Assembly (NCBI RefSeq): GCF_014851395.1
Contig: NW_024044459.1
Span: 5,433,100 to 5,497,099 of the forward strand
Source of the DNA: Micropterus salmoides
Lineage: Eukaryota; Chordata; Actinopteri; Centrarchiformes; Centrarchidae
DNA: 64,000 bases
Reading direction: 5' to 3'
Below, piece after piece: positions 10,311 to 22,473 of this stretch. The position numbers and the translations under genes were made by a program. Under the pieces are notes generated by a model. That model saw only the letters and a program-made list of their open reading frames with translations, was not told the origin of the DNA and did no database searches. Positions within the stretch are counted from its first letter, which is position 1, and the number at the start of each line of letters is the position of its first letter.

Positions 10311-12936
10311 GTGAGTGCCTTTTCAAATTTGGATCTTGCATGGTTTCATTTCTGTTTCTCACTTCTGTTCTTCCTGACAGCCAGACTGTCGTAATTACAC
10401 ATTACAGGTTTCGTAGAGACTTGGTATATAATTTCAGTGTGAGGTAAGGTCCACAGTGACTGTTTTGCTTTAAGTGCCACACCTCAGCGATTTTCTGATG
10501 TAAATAAACATTTTATGAAACTAAAGAAGGTGTCTTTCAGCAAGAAGCTGTGATGGTACATGATGGCATTGGACATTATATTGTAATGATGACTTTTTGG
10601 ATGCATTCATGTGAAAACAATCATTCAGTACATGGTAGGAACTTCACACTTCTGCTAAGTCAGTGTTTCCCATTCACTGTAACGGACCGAGCTGACAGGC
10701 AGGTCAGTTAGCGACTTTATCCTGTCAGTTTCTCTCTGTACAAAGACATTTATTCATTTAGCTGATGCTTTTATCCAAAGCAAGAGGTTAAGTGTCTTGC
10801 TCAGGGACACAATGGTGGGGAACAGTGGGGATTGAACCCGGGTCTCTCACACCAAAGGCATGTGTCTTATCCATTGCACCACCATCACCACCCCTGGTAA
10901 CAAGTGTCGCAGTATGAGAGTCCTACTTGAAGAGAGGCTATGAAGTCTTCATGTTACGCGATACGAGAACCACATACAACATTATTTATCAAATTGGGTC
11001 GGACTCTGGTCAGACTTAATGAATTTAGCACGAGGATACAAACGTGACAAGGCCCGGTTTTCAAAATAAGGTATCTAAACAGTATGGTAATAAAATTAAT
11101 TGGATTAACACTGAAAGTATAAAACATATTACATGTGTCCATTATAAGTTAAAAAACAACAACAACAACATGTTGGGGAATTTACTGTTCTATTCTTTGA
11201 TTTAGGGTTTTTGGAAAAACATTAAATTTGTTGACTTGTTGCTCTTTCATCACCATTTATAGCTCTACAATAGGTTTATGATCAAATAGTTTATTAGAGC
11301 ACAACATTGTTTACAAGCGTAAAACGTTCTTCATAGATACTGCACCAAATTAATGCATTTAACTTTAAAATGTACAAAATTTTCTTTCTTCTTTCTTTAC
11401 CCCCCGAGGCCCACCCAGCATAGTCTGCTCATGATATAATGTATAGTTTTACCTCTTAAAACCTCTGTAAAGGATTCAAATAAAACAATCAGTTAAACTG
11501 CACACAAATCATAGACAAGCAAATTAATTTATATTGCATGTCTCAAATTCGGTGTGCTAGTATATCAGCTGTGTTCACACTCCTACTGATAACACATGGA
11601 CTTAAGAAGTTTTACAATACATTCCAAAGGTCTCTTTATTCACCTCATTTAGATGGTTAGGCATACACATCTGCACATACAGACTCAAAAGATAAAACAA
11701 AGATTTAGATATTTGATTCTAAAATATCAATATAAACATGATTTAGTATTGAACTTAAACTAAGCTGGGATATACAGTAGATATCTCTACTATTAGTCAA
11801 GCTCTTAAAACACCAGATCCTACATTTCCAACGATGCAGTGGCATTTTTCATTAGACTTTCTCTGCTGGGCAAATGCCCATGTCTTTCCAACTCTATGCC
11901 TCCAGTTGTAATGCAGACTTTCTGTTAAAATGATGTGGTAACCATCATCATGGTTATGTCACGGAAGACATTAACAACTACAATGCACAGCGTTTAAATC
12001 CATTTCACATCTGCGTCTGTGGTTGCGTCCTTCCCCACAGGAGCCGTGTTGTACCGCATCCCCCTGACCTGGGGTCAGAATAAACTCCCCTGGAAGCTGC
12101 TGCATGCTGCACTGATGCTCCTCGCCCTGGTCCTGTCAATCGTGGGGCTTTGTGCTGTGTTCGACTTCCACAATGCCAAGAACACTCCCAACCTCTACTC
12201 CTTGCACAGCTGGATTGGAATCGCTGCTACAGCTCTTTTCGCCATACAGGTAAACGACCTTACGTGCAGAAACAGATTCACTTTATTAGTCGCATGCAAT
12301 ATGGTGGCATGACTTTTTTTCTCATGGTTGAGTTTTGGTTATTTGCCTTTGTGTTTGCTGTTTTTGTGGATGTGTGTCCATGCATTCGTCCATTCAGTGG
12401 GTGGTGGGTGTGGCTGGCTTCCTCCTGCCCTGCTCCCCCATGTCACTACGTAAACTCCTGAAACCCGTCCATGTGTGGATGGGAGGCAGCATACTGTCGC
12501 TCAGCATCGCTGCCTGCATTTCTGGAATCAACGAGAAACTTTTCTTTGTTCTGTGAGTGCCGTATTTCTGTGATACTTTTGCATTCATATTTTCCTTAAA
12601 GATAAACTGATAACATTGCCCTCTTAAATGTTTATTTTTGCAGAAAAGGAAACGGCAGTGGAGCTCAGCCATACGCTAGCCTTCCACCTGAGGCTGTGTT
12701 AGCAAACTCGTTAGGGGTTTTGATTGTAGCCTTTGGCTTGGTTGTCCTAATGATTTTGTCCAACCATAAATGGCAGCGACCAGACTCCAGGCCTGAGAAT
12801 ATGGCTTACACGGTGAGAATATCAGTGCAGTTGATATGCAGTAAACAAGATTAGAGGATTTATTTTAATTAAGTTTTGCATAATCATTCTCATCTACTCT
12901 CTTCCACAGCCATTGCTTCAAGAAGAAAATGAATGA
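10124..12936 (+). CDS. cyb561a3: Cytochrome b561 family member A3 (lysosomal ascorbate-dependent ferrireductase), whole gene
   Basis: Five coding exons (10124-10310, 12041-12249, 12398-12552, 12644-12812, 12910-12936) join in phase to give 248 residues, against roughly 240 in mammals. Cytochrome b561 proteins are six-helix membrane carriers that pass electrons from cytosolic ascorbate to an acceptor across the membrane. The A3 member is the late-endosome/lysosome form and is linked to ferric iron reduction. The four heme-ligand histidines are present in conserved settings: FNWHP (His48), KLLHAAL (His84), YSLHSW (His118) and KPVHVW (His157). The motifs RGGFAW, LPWKLLHAAL, NLYSLHSW and ISGINEKLFF are family hallmarks. 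Six hydrophobic helices are evident. The tail YTPLL (residues 239-243) can act as a YxxL-type lysosomal sorting signal; it spans the last exon junction. The ATG follows an acceptor at 10112 and gives the family's normal N-terminus. Function is inferred from the family. Confidence 0.93.
10741..10885 (+). repeat. Dispersed teleost repeat in cyb561a3 intron
   Basis: Contains 'atttagctgatgcttttatccaaagc', then 'gtgtcttgctcagggacac', then 'attgaacccgggtctc' and 'ttatccattgcaccacca'. This order is found many times in fish genomes. It is an old non-coding fragment whose element class I cannot state. Confidence 0.55.
10886..12040 (+). other. Remainder of cyb561a3 first coding intron
   Basis: AT-rich intronic DNA with a short (AAC)n tract at about 11154-11168. 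The open frame at 10954-11142 on the minus strand has no family features. Confidence 0.5.
12041..12249 (+). CDS. cyb561a3: cyb561a3 coding exon 2 (residues 63-132)
   Basis: Acceptor 'ttccccacag' at 12040, donor CAG|GTAAAC at 12249/12250, ends in phase 0. It encodes the YRIPLTWGQNKLPWK loop, the helix with His84 and the helix with His118 (LYSLHSWIG). Confidence 0.92.
12398..12552 (+). CDS. cyb561a3: cyb561a3 coding exon 3 (residues 133-183)
   Basis: Acceptor 'ccattcag' at 12397, donor CT|GTGAGT at 12552/12553, ends in phase 2. It encodes WVVGVAGFLLP, the KPVHVWMG segment with the fourth heme histidine, and ISGINEKLFF. The preceding intron is only 148 bases. Confidence 0.92.
12644..12812 (+). 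CDS. cyb561a3: cyb561a3 coding exon 4 (residues 184-240)
   Basis: Acceptor 'tttttgcag' at 12643, donor ACG|GTGAGA at 12812/12813, ends in phase 0. It encodes the luminal KGNGSGAQPYASLP loop, which has an NGS glycosylation sequon, then LPPEAVLANSLG and the last transmembrane helix. Confidence 0.9.
12910..12936 (+). CDS. cyb561a3: cyb561a3 coding exon 5 (last 8 residues and stop)
   Basis: Acceptor 'cttccacag' at 12909. The exon encodes PLLQEENE and then TGA. The short acidic, leucine-containing tail parallels the PLL-containing tail of mammalian CYB561A3. Confidence 0.85.
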   Translation, partial: PLLQEENE

Positions 12937-13250
12937 AGGAAATTCCCAAAATGCTCACATTTAACCGTCCATGCAAAATCAGTTGAACCATCACAGATGA
13001 CAGGTGGCCTAAAGACAATTGATGAGTTCTGTTTTGAATGTACAAACAGCTGTCTGAACAGTGTGAGAATTATCTGTGTGTGCTGTGGATGTAAATATGT
13101 ATTTGAAGATACTATTTAAAAATGTGTTTTTTTGCCATGCATAAAAAATAATTGTTTCATTTCATTCAAAGCTGTGACATTTTCTTCTTCCATGATGCAC
13201 TGTGGCTTTCACATCATGCAGTAAAGCTGTAGCTGGACCAAGGTATTAAA
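12937..13250 (+). other. cyb561a3: cyb561a3 3' UTR, probable
   Basis: Non-coding sequence following the stop codon. The first plausible polyadenylation hexamer is ATTAAA at 13245-13250. A canonical AATAAA at 14431-14436 would give a much longer UTR. Confidence 0.4.
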
Positions 13251-15022
13251 GTTTATGATGATATACTGTAGGATTTACGAACTACAGTGTATTTACTGTG
13301 ATGCTGTTCCCAGGAGGACACTTTTAGCTAGCACATAGTTTGTCAATCGCTGGCACAAGTATTAAGTTGGCTGTAATGCCCTTTTATCATCGAAAACCTT
13401 TGCGATAGAGTTTAAGGTGGCATCATTTATCTGTCACTTTATTTCAGTGTAAGTATCCAAACAGTCTGACATCTGAAGTTTAGCAAATCTTATAAGCAAC
13501 ATTATGTAAGCTTAGTTTTTTGTGTTCGATATGTCGCCCCCACCATTATTCAACGATTGTAATTCACCGCTGTCGTAAATGAGGACAGCTGAAACGTGCA
13601 TTTGTTATGATTACATTACTTATGATCAAAAATGAACTAGTTTGCCAACACAGCCAAACATCAAGCAAGTGCGACAACACAAACCATGGCAATATTACTT
13701 ACTAGTCCAACAGAGATTTCATGGAAACTCTCGCCAACATCAGGCAGCCTCTTGCTTGGTCACTCTCGTTTTTTCTTAGCTTCCTCCGTCAACATCCTCT
13801 TTGGTCTCCCCTCGTCTCTGCCGTTAGTTAAAGTAATGTCCATGGAGGCTGCTGAGCCCAGTTATGTTGCCCGCTCAACACCAGCAGCAGCATAATGTTG
13901 CTTGAAACTTAGGTGGCAAGCTAGCCAGCAAACGCTGCAAGAGCGCTTGAAGCTTTTGAAGATGTTATAAGATAAAACTACTGCATACTATTGCTTTAAT
14001 GTATTTTAACAGTTTTTGACAGGGTAATTGTTTCAGGTGTTTTTTTTTAGATTGTTTGTTTGGGATGTGGGTTGACCATGGGATACTGTTTTAGAATATT
14101 TTACCACAGATATGTGTTCCTAAGGTGAAGAATGAATCTCCAAGATAAAAAAAAAAAAATTGTTTTATATTATGAGTTTAATTTCTGTGTCTATGACCAG
14201 TGTACTCACTTCTTTCAGATTAATTCAGATGCCATCATGAATTAGTATGAACCTGCAGCAATATGCGTTGTTATTACTCTGGTTGGCATTTGCAGTTGGA
14301 CTGTAATGTAATTGTTAATCTGGAATTTAAATTTTGTTATCCCTCATGATAGAATATACAGCTGCTGAAAATACATTATTTCTTTTACAGAGGGTTTCCA
14401 GAACTTTTAGTTTTGAAATGTACTCTGATTAATAAATCATCTTAGGTCCACATAAAAGAATCTGTCAAAATATGTCAGATAAGGGCCTCCGGCTTAAAGC
14501 AAGCCTTAGGACTTGCAGGGCAACTAGTTAAACCAAAACTAGAATGAAAGCCAACAACCAGGCTGTAAACTCTAATTTCTTCCTGAGTGCTGAACAATGA
14601 TGCAAGATTCTCCCAAGATTCTCTGATGATGGAATCTGTCTCTGTGGTCAAAACAAAACAGGACAGAAGAAAAAACAGGTGTGATTAGGCGGATTCCTGG
14701 TCCATTGCAGACAGTTTACTGTCACAGTTGACTTTAATAACAAATCTTTGCTGAAGTACTTTGTTTGCCAAAGCCACAAAAGACAGAAGTAGAGAAACCC
14801 TCTGGGGGAAGTCTGCAGAGAACGTGTACACCACAGGGCTCAACATAGAATTGTGTCTATGTGAAACCACTGAAACACAAGAGCTGCTTTCCATATCGCA
14901 TACTACTTCTTTTAACTTTTACCATTGAATGCAGTATCCACACAACTGGGACATGCTACTTTGTCATACTTTGTTCATAAATCTGTCACAGTCCATAGCA
15001 CAAAATTTGTTCTTAACATATA
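13251..15022. other. Intergenic, no gene seen
   Basis: No exon-like segment, RNA gene or recognised repeat. The open frames at 13686-13895 and 14685-14894 are unsupported. Confidence 0.45.
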
Positions 15023-15415
15023 CACTGATCAGCCATAACAGTATGACCACTGACAGGTGAAGTGAAAAACACTAATTACCTCGTTACCATGGCACCTGTA
15101 AGTGGGTGGGATACATTAGGCAATAAGTGAACTTTGTAACCTCAAAGTGTGATGTGTTAGCAGGAAAAATGGACAAGTGTAAAGATTTGAGTGACTTTGA
15201 CTATTGTGATGGCCAGACGACTGGATCAGAGCATGTCCCAAACTGCAGCTCTTGGGGGGTGTTCACGGTCTGCTGCTAATGTCTTGCCAGATACCACAAT
15301 ACACCTTCAGAGGTCTAGTGGAGTCCATGTCTCGATGGATCAGGGCTGTTTTGGTAGCAAAGGGGGGACCTACACAATATTAGGCAGGAGGTCATAATGT
15401 TATGGCTGACCGGTG
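15023..15415 (+). mobile_element. Non-autonomous Tc1/mariner-like element (internally deleted)
   Basis: The left end, CACTGATCAGCCATAACA, follows a TA dinucleotide at 15021-15022. The right end, TGTTATGGCTGACCGGTG, is its imperfect inverse and finishes at 15415, giving terminal inverted repeats of about 27 bases. Between them, a frame at 15191-15397 retains a transposase C-terminal remnant ('MDQGCFGSKGG'). The element is about 0.39 kb against roughly 1.2-1.6 kb for a full Tc1-like element, so most of the transposase is deleted. The TA at the right edge appears mutated (AA). Confidence 0.8.
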
Positions 15416-15849
15416 AATGTTGTACTTATGCTGCATTCTAGACAAATCAGAATTCAAAAACATCCAACCTCTTCTACAAAAAGTATAGGGAACTCAAGTT
15501 CCTACTTGTAAACTCAGAGTCCATCTACCCGGACTTCATGAAGAAGCAGTTGTCTGACATCACACAACGATGGCATTACCCGTGGAAGCGCTTATTGTAA
15601 ATGCTAAACAACAACTAAAAGGCAATGTAAAGTATATTTGCCTGTCAGTTATATATAAAACCTGTTCTTTGAGGTTGGAAGTTCTGAAATCCAGCTTTTA
15701 TGCAGGTTATGCAGCATTCCACATGAATGCCCTGTCATTGCGGCTTGTGCTATCAGTCTGTGCTGGTTCTTTAAAAAAAATGTGCCTCTAAAGCTCACTG
15801 ATAAACACATGACCTGTACAAAAACTGAAGCGAAGCAACATCAACAAAC

Positions 15850-16160
15850 TGACACTCACGATAATGCTAACATGCTGATGTATAGCACCATCTTAGTTTG
15901 GGTTTGTTTGGTAGCAAGCTCATATTTGCAAATTAGCACTAAACACAAAGTACATCTGAGGGCGATGGAGTGTTTTGCAGGTATTTGGTCACTGGTCATA
16001 CCGGACAAATAAAAATTTTGACCTGATGATGGCAATAGATGAATTACAATTCATTCTGAGGGGGACATGGATGTCTGTACCAATTTTTCATGACAGTCCA
16101 TCCAATAGTTGTTCAGACATTTCAGTGCTGAACCAACCGAACAACTGGTTGTTTCTCAGA
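15850..16160 (+). repeat. Dispersed teleost repeat, family B copy 3
   Basis: 'ataatgctaacatgctgatg' and related words are followed by 'ggtatttggtcactggtc', 'ttttgacctgatgatggc', 'attctgagggggacatgg' and 'cagtccatccaatagttgtt'. The same architecture is seen at 690-1155. Overlapping open frames are attributed to the repeat. Confidence 0.6.
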
Positions 16161-16254
16161 GGGTTACGTACTGGACCTTTTCTTAATCTGACAGTGGCTT
16201 CCTTGAACCTTGTGTGGCCTTTTGTGAGGTTACCCGGCAACAGCTAATAATTTG

Positions 16255-16360
16255 ACACTTTCCAGCCACTATTTACTCTGTTTCCCCCATTTTCAGTTTT
16301 TATGCTAAGCTAAGCATTTCCTGTTTCTATGCATATTTAATACAGACATGTAAGGTATTG
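16255..16360 (-). repeat. Dispersed teleost repeat, family E fragment
   Basis: 'tgtttcccccattttcagtttttatgctaagctaagcatttcctg' is the complement of the 'tagcttagtataaagactggaagcagggggaaaca' core present at 55900-55960. It is a partial copy in opposite orientation. Confidence 0.5.
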
Positions 16361-18199
16361 AACTTCTCATCTAACTTATGCAAGAAAGTGAAAAAGCATT
16401 TTTGCCCAATTACTTTAACTATAAGTGATATCTTGTATGATGCATATCTCTTTCTTTATTCATTCATTTCTATTTCAAGTCGTGTATCTAGTCCAGGTGT
16501 GCTCTCTGTACCTGCATGCGGGACAACACTGATAATATGCAAACTCAACAATGAAATTACCCCTTCAGGAGTTTAAATTTGATGGGAAATGACAGATTTG
16601 TGTCACATGTCCCTGATGATCAAAATCAGAACAGCGGCAGCCGCACCCAGGGCTCTGTCAACTCAACTATGCAGAAATAAAAGAGGGGAAGATGAAGTGA
16701 GTTCATCAACACTGATCATGATCAGTCACTGCTAGATGTGTCTAAAATTAAAGAACCGGCAGCAAACTCTCTCTACGGATGCTGCAAAGGCTGAGAGTGA
16801 AAGTGGAGGAACTCATGATCATCACATGCCAAAAACACCTCAATGAAAGTTGCAAATGGTAAGAAACCTGCCTTCTGAAAGGTGGGTGCTAGGGGAAATC
16901 CCACAAAAAGGAGTCTCTTGTCTTTCATGTCTTTCCTTGTCTGAAACGTTCATATGAGTGATATGACTTCAAGACTCTTCACACATGAGTGTTATAGAGG
17001 CCAAAAGATTTCAAGCAACACTTTGTAACCCTTCTGTACTCTAGACCTGTATTGTCTTGTTTCAGACAACCGCAGCTATGCTCAGAACACTCACTGATTT
17101 CCTCCTGTTCACAAAAGAAAACAAAAAAACAAAGCTGCACCGCAGAGTCATCTGATCTGTCTGGTTTATGTTGTGAGGAAAAAATCTTGGAAGACAAGGT
17201 GACCTGATTTTATGACATAGCTGAATTTGTTACACTTGGCCAGTGTGCCACAAAGTTTGCCAGATCGAAGGAAGAAAAATGTCTTGTCATGGTTTACACA
17301 AGGTGGCAGCAGAGTCGAGTTCAGTCCAGTGAAGGGTTCAAACACTTGTGCCAGCTCAAAGTTGCATTCATGTACTTTTGGAAATTTGTTGATAGGAGAG
17401 GGTAGTAAAAAATATGAAGAAAGTGTGGCCCGCAGAGATGCAACATAATGGGGATGGTAAGTATGGCGAAAGTGTCAACAATTCATAGTAGAGGTATATT
17501 TTAGTAATGTTATCTACTAATGCATTGTGCCACATATTAAGTAATAACCAGTAACTACATTTTCATGAGTGAATAAAAAAATCAATGAACTACACGCCTG
17601 ATGGATTTGTTCCTTATTTCTAAATTGAGGCAGAAGACAAAAGAACACACACCAATTACTTTAATTGTCATCTTCCAGCCAAAAGCTCTTGAAAATCCAA
17701 CAAAGCATATTCCGGATGTCTTACTGCTAATGAGTTTAGAGAGGGAGTCATGCTACATGTGAAAGAGGACAAATATTCAAACCCCTGCTTCGTTTTCTTT
17801 GCATATACTGAACTTGTAGCATATGAGTACTAGTGTTGCTAGCTCTTATCACAGGAAGTTAACTAACACCTACTTTTAGCATTCTAATAAGAATATAAAC
17901 CATCATTTTTGATGGACTTTTATATAGAACATGAAAATGTCTAAAGAATACATTTTATTTTATTTTTTTCATTTGAGGCCTTTCAAGCTTAAGTTCCTCA
18001 AACAAGACTAATGTTTAAACCTGTAGCGGTAACAGATTTTTTGTCCACTCTGGTGACATTTAGTGGATATGGAGCCATATTAGCATTCATTTGGAGTTGC
18101 ATTTGTGGCCACCTGTTTAACGAAAGTCTCATAATTTATCTGTTTTTGGTCTCCGCTATCTGCTTAGCATGTGTTTAGCTGCTAACATACATGTTTCAC
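16361..18199. other. Intergenic, no gene seen
   Basis: AT-rich sequence with scattered short open frames (for example 16979-17197 on the minus strand and 17227-17448) that show no domain or splice support. Confidence 0.45.
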
Positions 18200-19871
18200 T
18201 ATTTGTTCACCCATCACTTGCTAACTTTGTCTGTCTGACAAAGTCCCATTTGATCTCTGTTTTCAACAGCTCCCTATCTACTGGTTGTGTCCCTGATTAT
18301 TTTAAAACGGCTTGCGTGAACCCACTTTTAAAGAAACCTGGTTTAGATCCCTCCCTCCCACAAAATTTTAGACCAATTTCAAAACTGCCTTTTATTGCAA
18401 AGATTCTAGAAAGAATTGTGTCCAAACAGCTACTCACTGTACTGGAAAATAACAAAATATTTGAAGTTTCAATCTGGTTTCAGGAAGTACTACAGCACTG
18501 AGACTGCCCTGCTTAAAGTCACCAATGACCTTTTAATGTCTGCTGATGAAGGCATGTGCTCAGTCCTAGTACTCCTGTACCTTAGCGCTGCTTTTGACAC
18601 CATTGATCACAACATCATGTTAGACAGACTGAGGCACTGGATGGGGATCTCTGGTACTGCCCTAGAATGGTTTTCATCCTACCTGTCAAATAGGAAATTT
18701 TGCGTGTCTGTAAACAACTATGTCTCTTCGTTCTGTCCAGTTAAATATGGTGTGCCTCAGGGGTCGGTCTTAGGACCCATTTTGTTTTCCTTGTATCTGC
18801 TTCCCCTTGGACATATTATCCATAAACATGGCATTTCTTTTCATATTTATGCTGATGACACACAAATATACTAAGCATACCCTGGAATGCTCAGTTCACT
18901 TAACAACTGCCTTTGTGAAGTTGAAAAATGGATGTCAAATAATTTCCCCCAGGTAAACTCAGACAAAACAGAAATCATCAGCAGATGGCAAAACAAATAC
19001 TGCCATCTGCTGGTTCCCTAGTAAATCACATTAAGCCTGTGGCAAAGAACCTTGGTGTTTGGTTTGATAGTAATTTAAATTTCGAGCAGCACACCACAAA
19101 GCTTGTTCAATCATGTTTTTATCAACTTAGAAATATAGCAAAAATTCTATCTATGTTAACTTTTAAGGACACCGAGATCATTTTACACGCCTTCATCTCA
19201 TCACGCCTGGATTATTGCAACAGCCTTTTCACCTGTTAAACCCAAAAATCTACAGATCGACTCCAGACTGTCCAGAACTCAGCTGCCAGGCTTTTAACCA
19301 GAACAAAGAAATATGACCACATTACTCCTATTTTAGCTTCATTACACTGGCTCCCAGTATGTTTTAGAATTGACTTTAAAATTCTATTGATCACTTTTAA
19401 AGCTCTTCATGGCCTCTCGCCTTGTTATATTTCTGAACTTTTAGTCCCATACACACCAGCACGTACCTTGAGATCCTCGGGCAGAGGTCTGTTGTCTGTT
19501 CCAGAGTCTCGACTGAAAACTAAAGGGGACAGAGCGTTTGCTGTCAGGGCCCCGAGGCTCTGGAACAGCCTACCCGAGGAAATCCGGTCGGCTGAGTCAG
19601 TGAACTCTTAAGTCCCTTCTTAAAACATACTTTTATAGGAGAGCCTTTCCCGATCTTATTTGACTTTATTTTATCCCTTTTATTTTATTCTATTTCACTA
19701 ATTTTATATTTATCTTAAACGTGTATTTTAGTCTTTTTTTTTCTTTATCTTGTATTGTTTTTGTATTATTGTTTTTTGGGTATTATTGTCTTTACATTTG
19801 TTAAAGCACTTTGTAACTTGTTTTTGAAAAGTGCTCTACAAATAAAGATTATTATTATTATTATTATTATT
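18200..19871 (+). mobile_element. Decayed L2/CR1-like LINE with reverse transcriptase remnants
   Basis: Successive frames encode a reverse transcriptase in order: NSSLSTGCVPDYFKTACVNP, then KPGLDPSLPQNFRPIS (fingers), a frameshift near 18470, FRKYYSTETALL, LYLSAAFDTIDH, GVPQGSVLGPILFSLYL (18752-18800), and FHIYADDTQIY (active site, from about 18842) followed at once by a stop at 18872. The downstream C-terminal region continues in pieces: SDKTEIIS, ISSRLDYCNSLF, a stop, LHWLPV-like text and RAPRLWNSLP. The 3' end is a GTGCTCTACAAATAAAG box with a (TTA)n tail at 19849-19871. Frameshift and stops make it a dead copy. Confidence 0.85.
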
Positions 19872-22200
19872 TAGTACCATAATGTTGTACTCGATGTCAA
19901 CCCTGTTACCAAACTTCCCATGAGTATTAAACGAAGTTAAAACAAATGAATAATGGAAATCCAACATATTAAGGATTATTTAATTACACCTTTGTGTACA
20001 AGTGCTGTTTTTAAATTACTAACAATTAAGAATTTACTTATTTTCAAATATTTTACCAATAACTTGCTATTCATACTCCAAAGCACTTGTGTTATTCAAC
20101 AAATGATTAACATATTAGGTCTGTAACTTAGATATGCAGATTGAGTACTTTTAAATAAGATCTAGTCCTGTTTAGATGGTTCACAATTGAAAGAAATATG
20201 ATATTCATTTGGTTTAGTTAACCTCAAAACCATAATCATGCAACAAGAGGCACAGACAACTTCATACTAAAGTATTTTTTTTAAGTAAATAACAAATGTA
20301 TTAAAACAACATCCTCCATTTATGTAAATGAAGTAATAATGTGTCTAAACCTCTTTTCTTCCCAAATAACATCAAAGTAATTGAGTCAGTTGAGTCTTCT
20401 GCTCTCACTCTCTTCTCCATTGTCTCCTGGTTTAAGTTACACACTCACTTGTGTGTATGCATGTCAGAAATGGCATTACTCACATGCTGGATGTTATTTC
20501 TTACTACTACTATGTTACTGTTATTACGTGGGGTGATCGTCTCTAGACACCTGTTGATTCATTTACGATTCAGAGGGCTGCGGTGCGATTATAGAACAAT
20601 TTATGATGCATCTTGATGCAAAGCGTTGAGTGTTACCATTCTAGCACAATGAGTGAAAATCATTAGTTGCGAAAGTTTATTTGTGGCACTCATTTACTTC
20701 TATTCTAATCAACTTAACTTTTTAACATATGTGAATGAATTCAGATTTGTCCAGGCCTGCATCTCGATGTATCTATAGGCATACATTTGCTCCTTGCCCC
20801 TTATTTCATTTATTATTGTTATTAATTAATAAAATTGTTACTTTTATGTTACTACCCAACTTTCCTTATCTCTAACCTTGAGGGCGCTGCCTGCTGTGGT
20901 CCGACTACAGAAGGGCTTTCTGGTGGAGTTATGAGCTCAGAGGCTGTGCTGGCTACTCTACCCTTCCTTTGGGCTTGGGTTTTTACCCGATTATCTGTAT
21001 TTTCTCCATCTCATGTGTTCTGTTTCTAAATAATTCTTTGAGCTATTCTATTGAAGATGCAAGTAGATTAACCAATGCATTTCTCCTAATTGCATACAGC
21101 TCTTTAAATATTGTTTGTGAAATATATATATATATATATTTGTCAACCCTGTACCATGATTTAGGCCTCAACAACCCATTACTAGTCATGTGATGAAGCA
21201 AATGAGATCACAAGATTAGCACTGATGACGGTGATTTTGTCGTTTTTAACAATAATCTTGAAATAAAAAAATTGTGTAGAAGACACATGCCTCCCCTCAG
21301 GCTATGATGTTTCCAAGAGGGAGAAGATGTCACTTCCTGAGAGTCATGTGATGTGTGGGACAGTCCTATATAAAACCGGGGGGGGGGGGGGGTTCCATTA
21401 AAGTAACAGGGTTGAGGAAAATGCAGGAACACAATTAAAATGTTCTTTTACAATAAATAATCACTGTGACAGTATTGAAATATCTATTTTAAAAAGAAAT
21501 GGACAAATGTAATTTTCACTATGTATTTTTTTAAATTAACATGACCATTTTTTTGTACTTTAATGGCTATTAGAATTTGAACAACTATGCCATGGGACAG
21601 GTCAAAATTTGTATTTCAAAAGCTATACAAATGTTTTTAATTGCTTGATTATGGGATTATATTAGTAATTTTCTTCTTATATTAAGAGAAACTAACTCAT
21701 ATTATGATACCTTTAAATATATAAATGCTTCACTTGAACACAGTCCATAATATATGCAAATATATCAGAGGAACACAGATGGCACCCATTTCGTAGAAAG
21801 ATCCTAATTAGCATTGACTCGAGCTTCCTTGGAACCTCTGAGGTGATGTTGCCTAATATCCCAACACACAAAAATGTGGTAAAAAGTTCCATTGTTAATG
21901 TGCTGTAAATCGATCCACGTTAAAAAAAGACCGTAGGCCTCATTTAGAGTAAGGCAACAGCTTTAGCTAACTTTTTTATGTCCTAAAACAAATATATTAC
22001 ATATTATATATTATTATATATTGATATATATATTATTATTATATTACTACTTAGGCTACTCTGCAATAACAGTAGGATATATTCATGCAGTAGGCCTGCA
22101 ACATTTGCAATGTTTTTTTTCTTATTTCCCCTGTTTTTCACGGCTGTTTAGCCTACTGTCAGCGTTCTTCGAAGGCAGAACTGTTTTCCTAACTATCAGC
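19872..22200. other. Intergenic, AT-rich, no gene seen
   Basis: Contains a (TA)n tract at 21122-21139, a 15-base G run at 21378-21392 and an AT-rich microsatellite-like patch around 21990-22045. Open frames are short and unrecognised. Confidence 0.5.
21378..21392 (+). repeat. Poly-G run (15 G)
   Basis: An uninterrupted homopolymer of 15 guanines, intergenic and upstream of loxl2. Confidence 0.9.
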
Positions 22201-22473
22201 GCTATTCTCAGGTCGGATCTATTACCACGTCCAGCACGTCCCGGGCCGTCTCCGGTGAGGTCATGGCAAAGGTGGGCGTCAGTGGGCGGACCACCGCAAC
22301 TCCGGTCCAAAGCTTCCAAAGCCTTACGGCAGTGAAAGTTTAGAGAGCAGGAGGAGGAGAAGCGGCTGACTTTGGGATTTGGTCTGTGCACAACGCACAG
22401 CCTTCTGTCTGTTACTGCAGCCTGCAGGAGCACACAGTCTCAGGAGGGACAGTCCTCAGCAGCGAGAAGGAAA
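22200..22473 (+). promoter_or_regulatory. loxl2: Probable promoter and non-coding exon 1 of loxl2
   Basis: A locally GC- and CpG-richer patch stands out in AT-rich surroundings ('cgtcccgggccgtctccgg', 'gtgggcggacc'). It is followed by purine-rich sequence ending in a strong donor, GGAAA|GTAAGT at 22473/22474. The exon carrying the loxl2 ATG begins with an acceptor only 11 bases before the start codon, so a separate leader exon is required, as in the mammalian gene. The transcription start is not determinable here. Confidence 0.5.

Noticed and set aside
18200..19871. Reverse transcriptase frames considered as a host gene or retrovirus
   Set aside because: The motif order, the 3' (TTA)n tail and the absence of LTRs, gag or protease fit a non-LTR LINE. 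Frameshifts and stops show it is dead.
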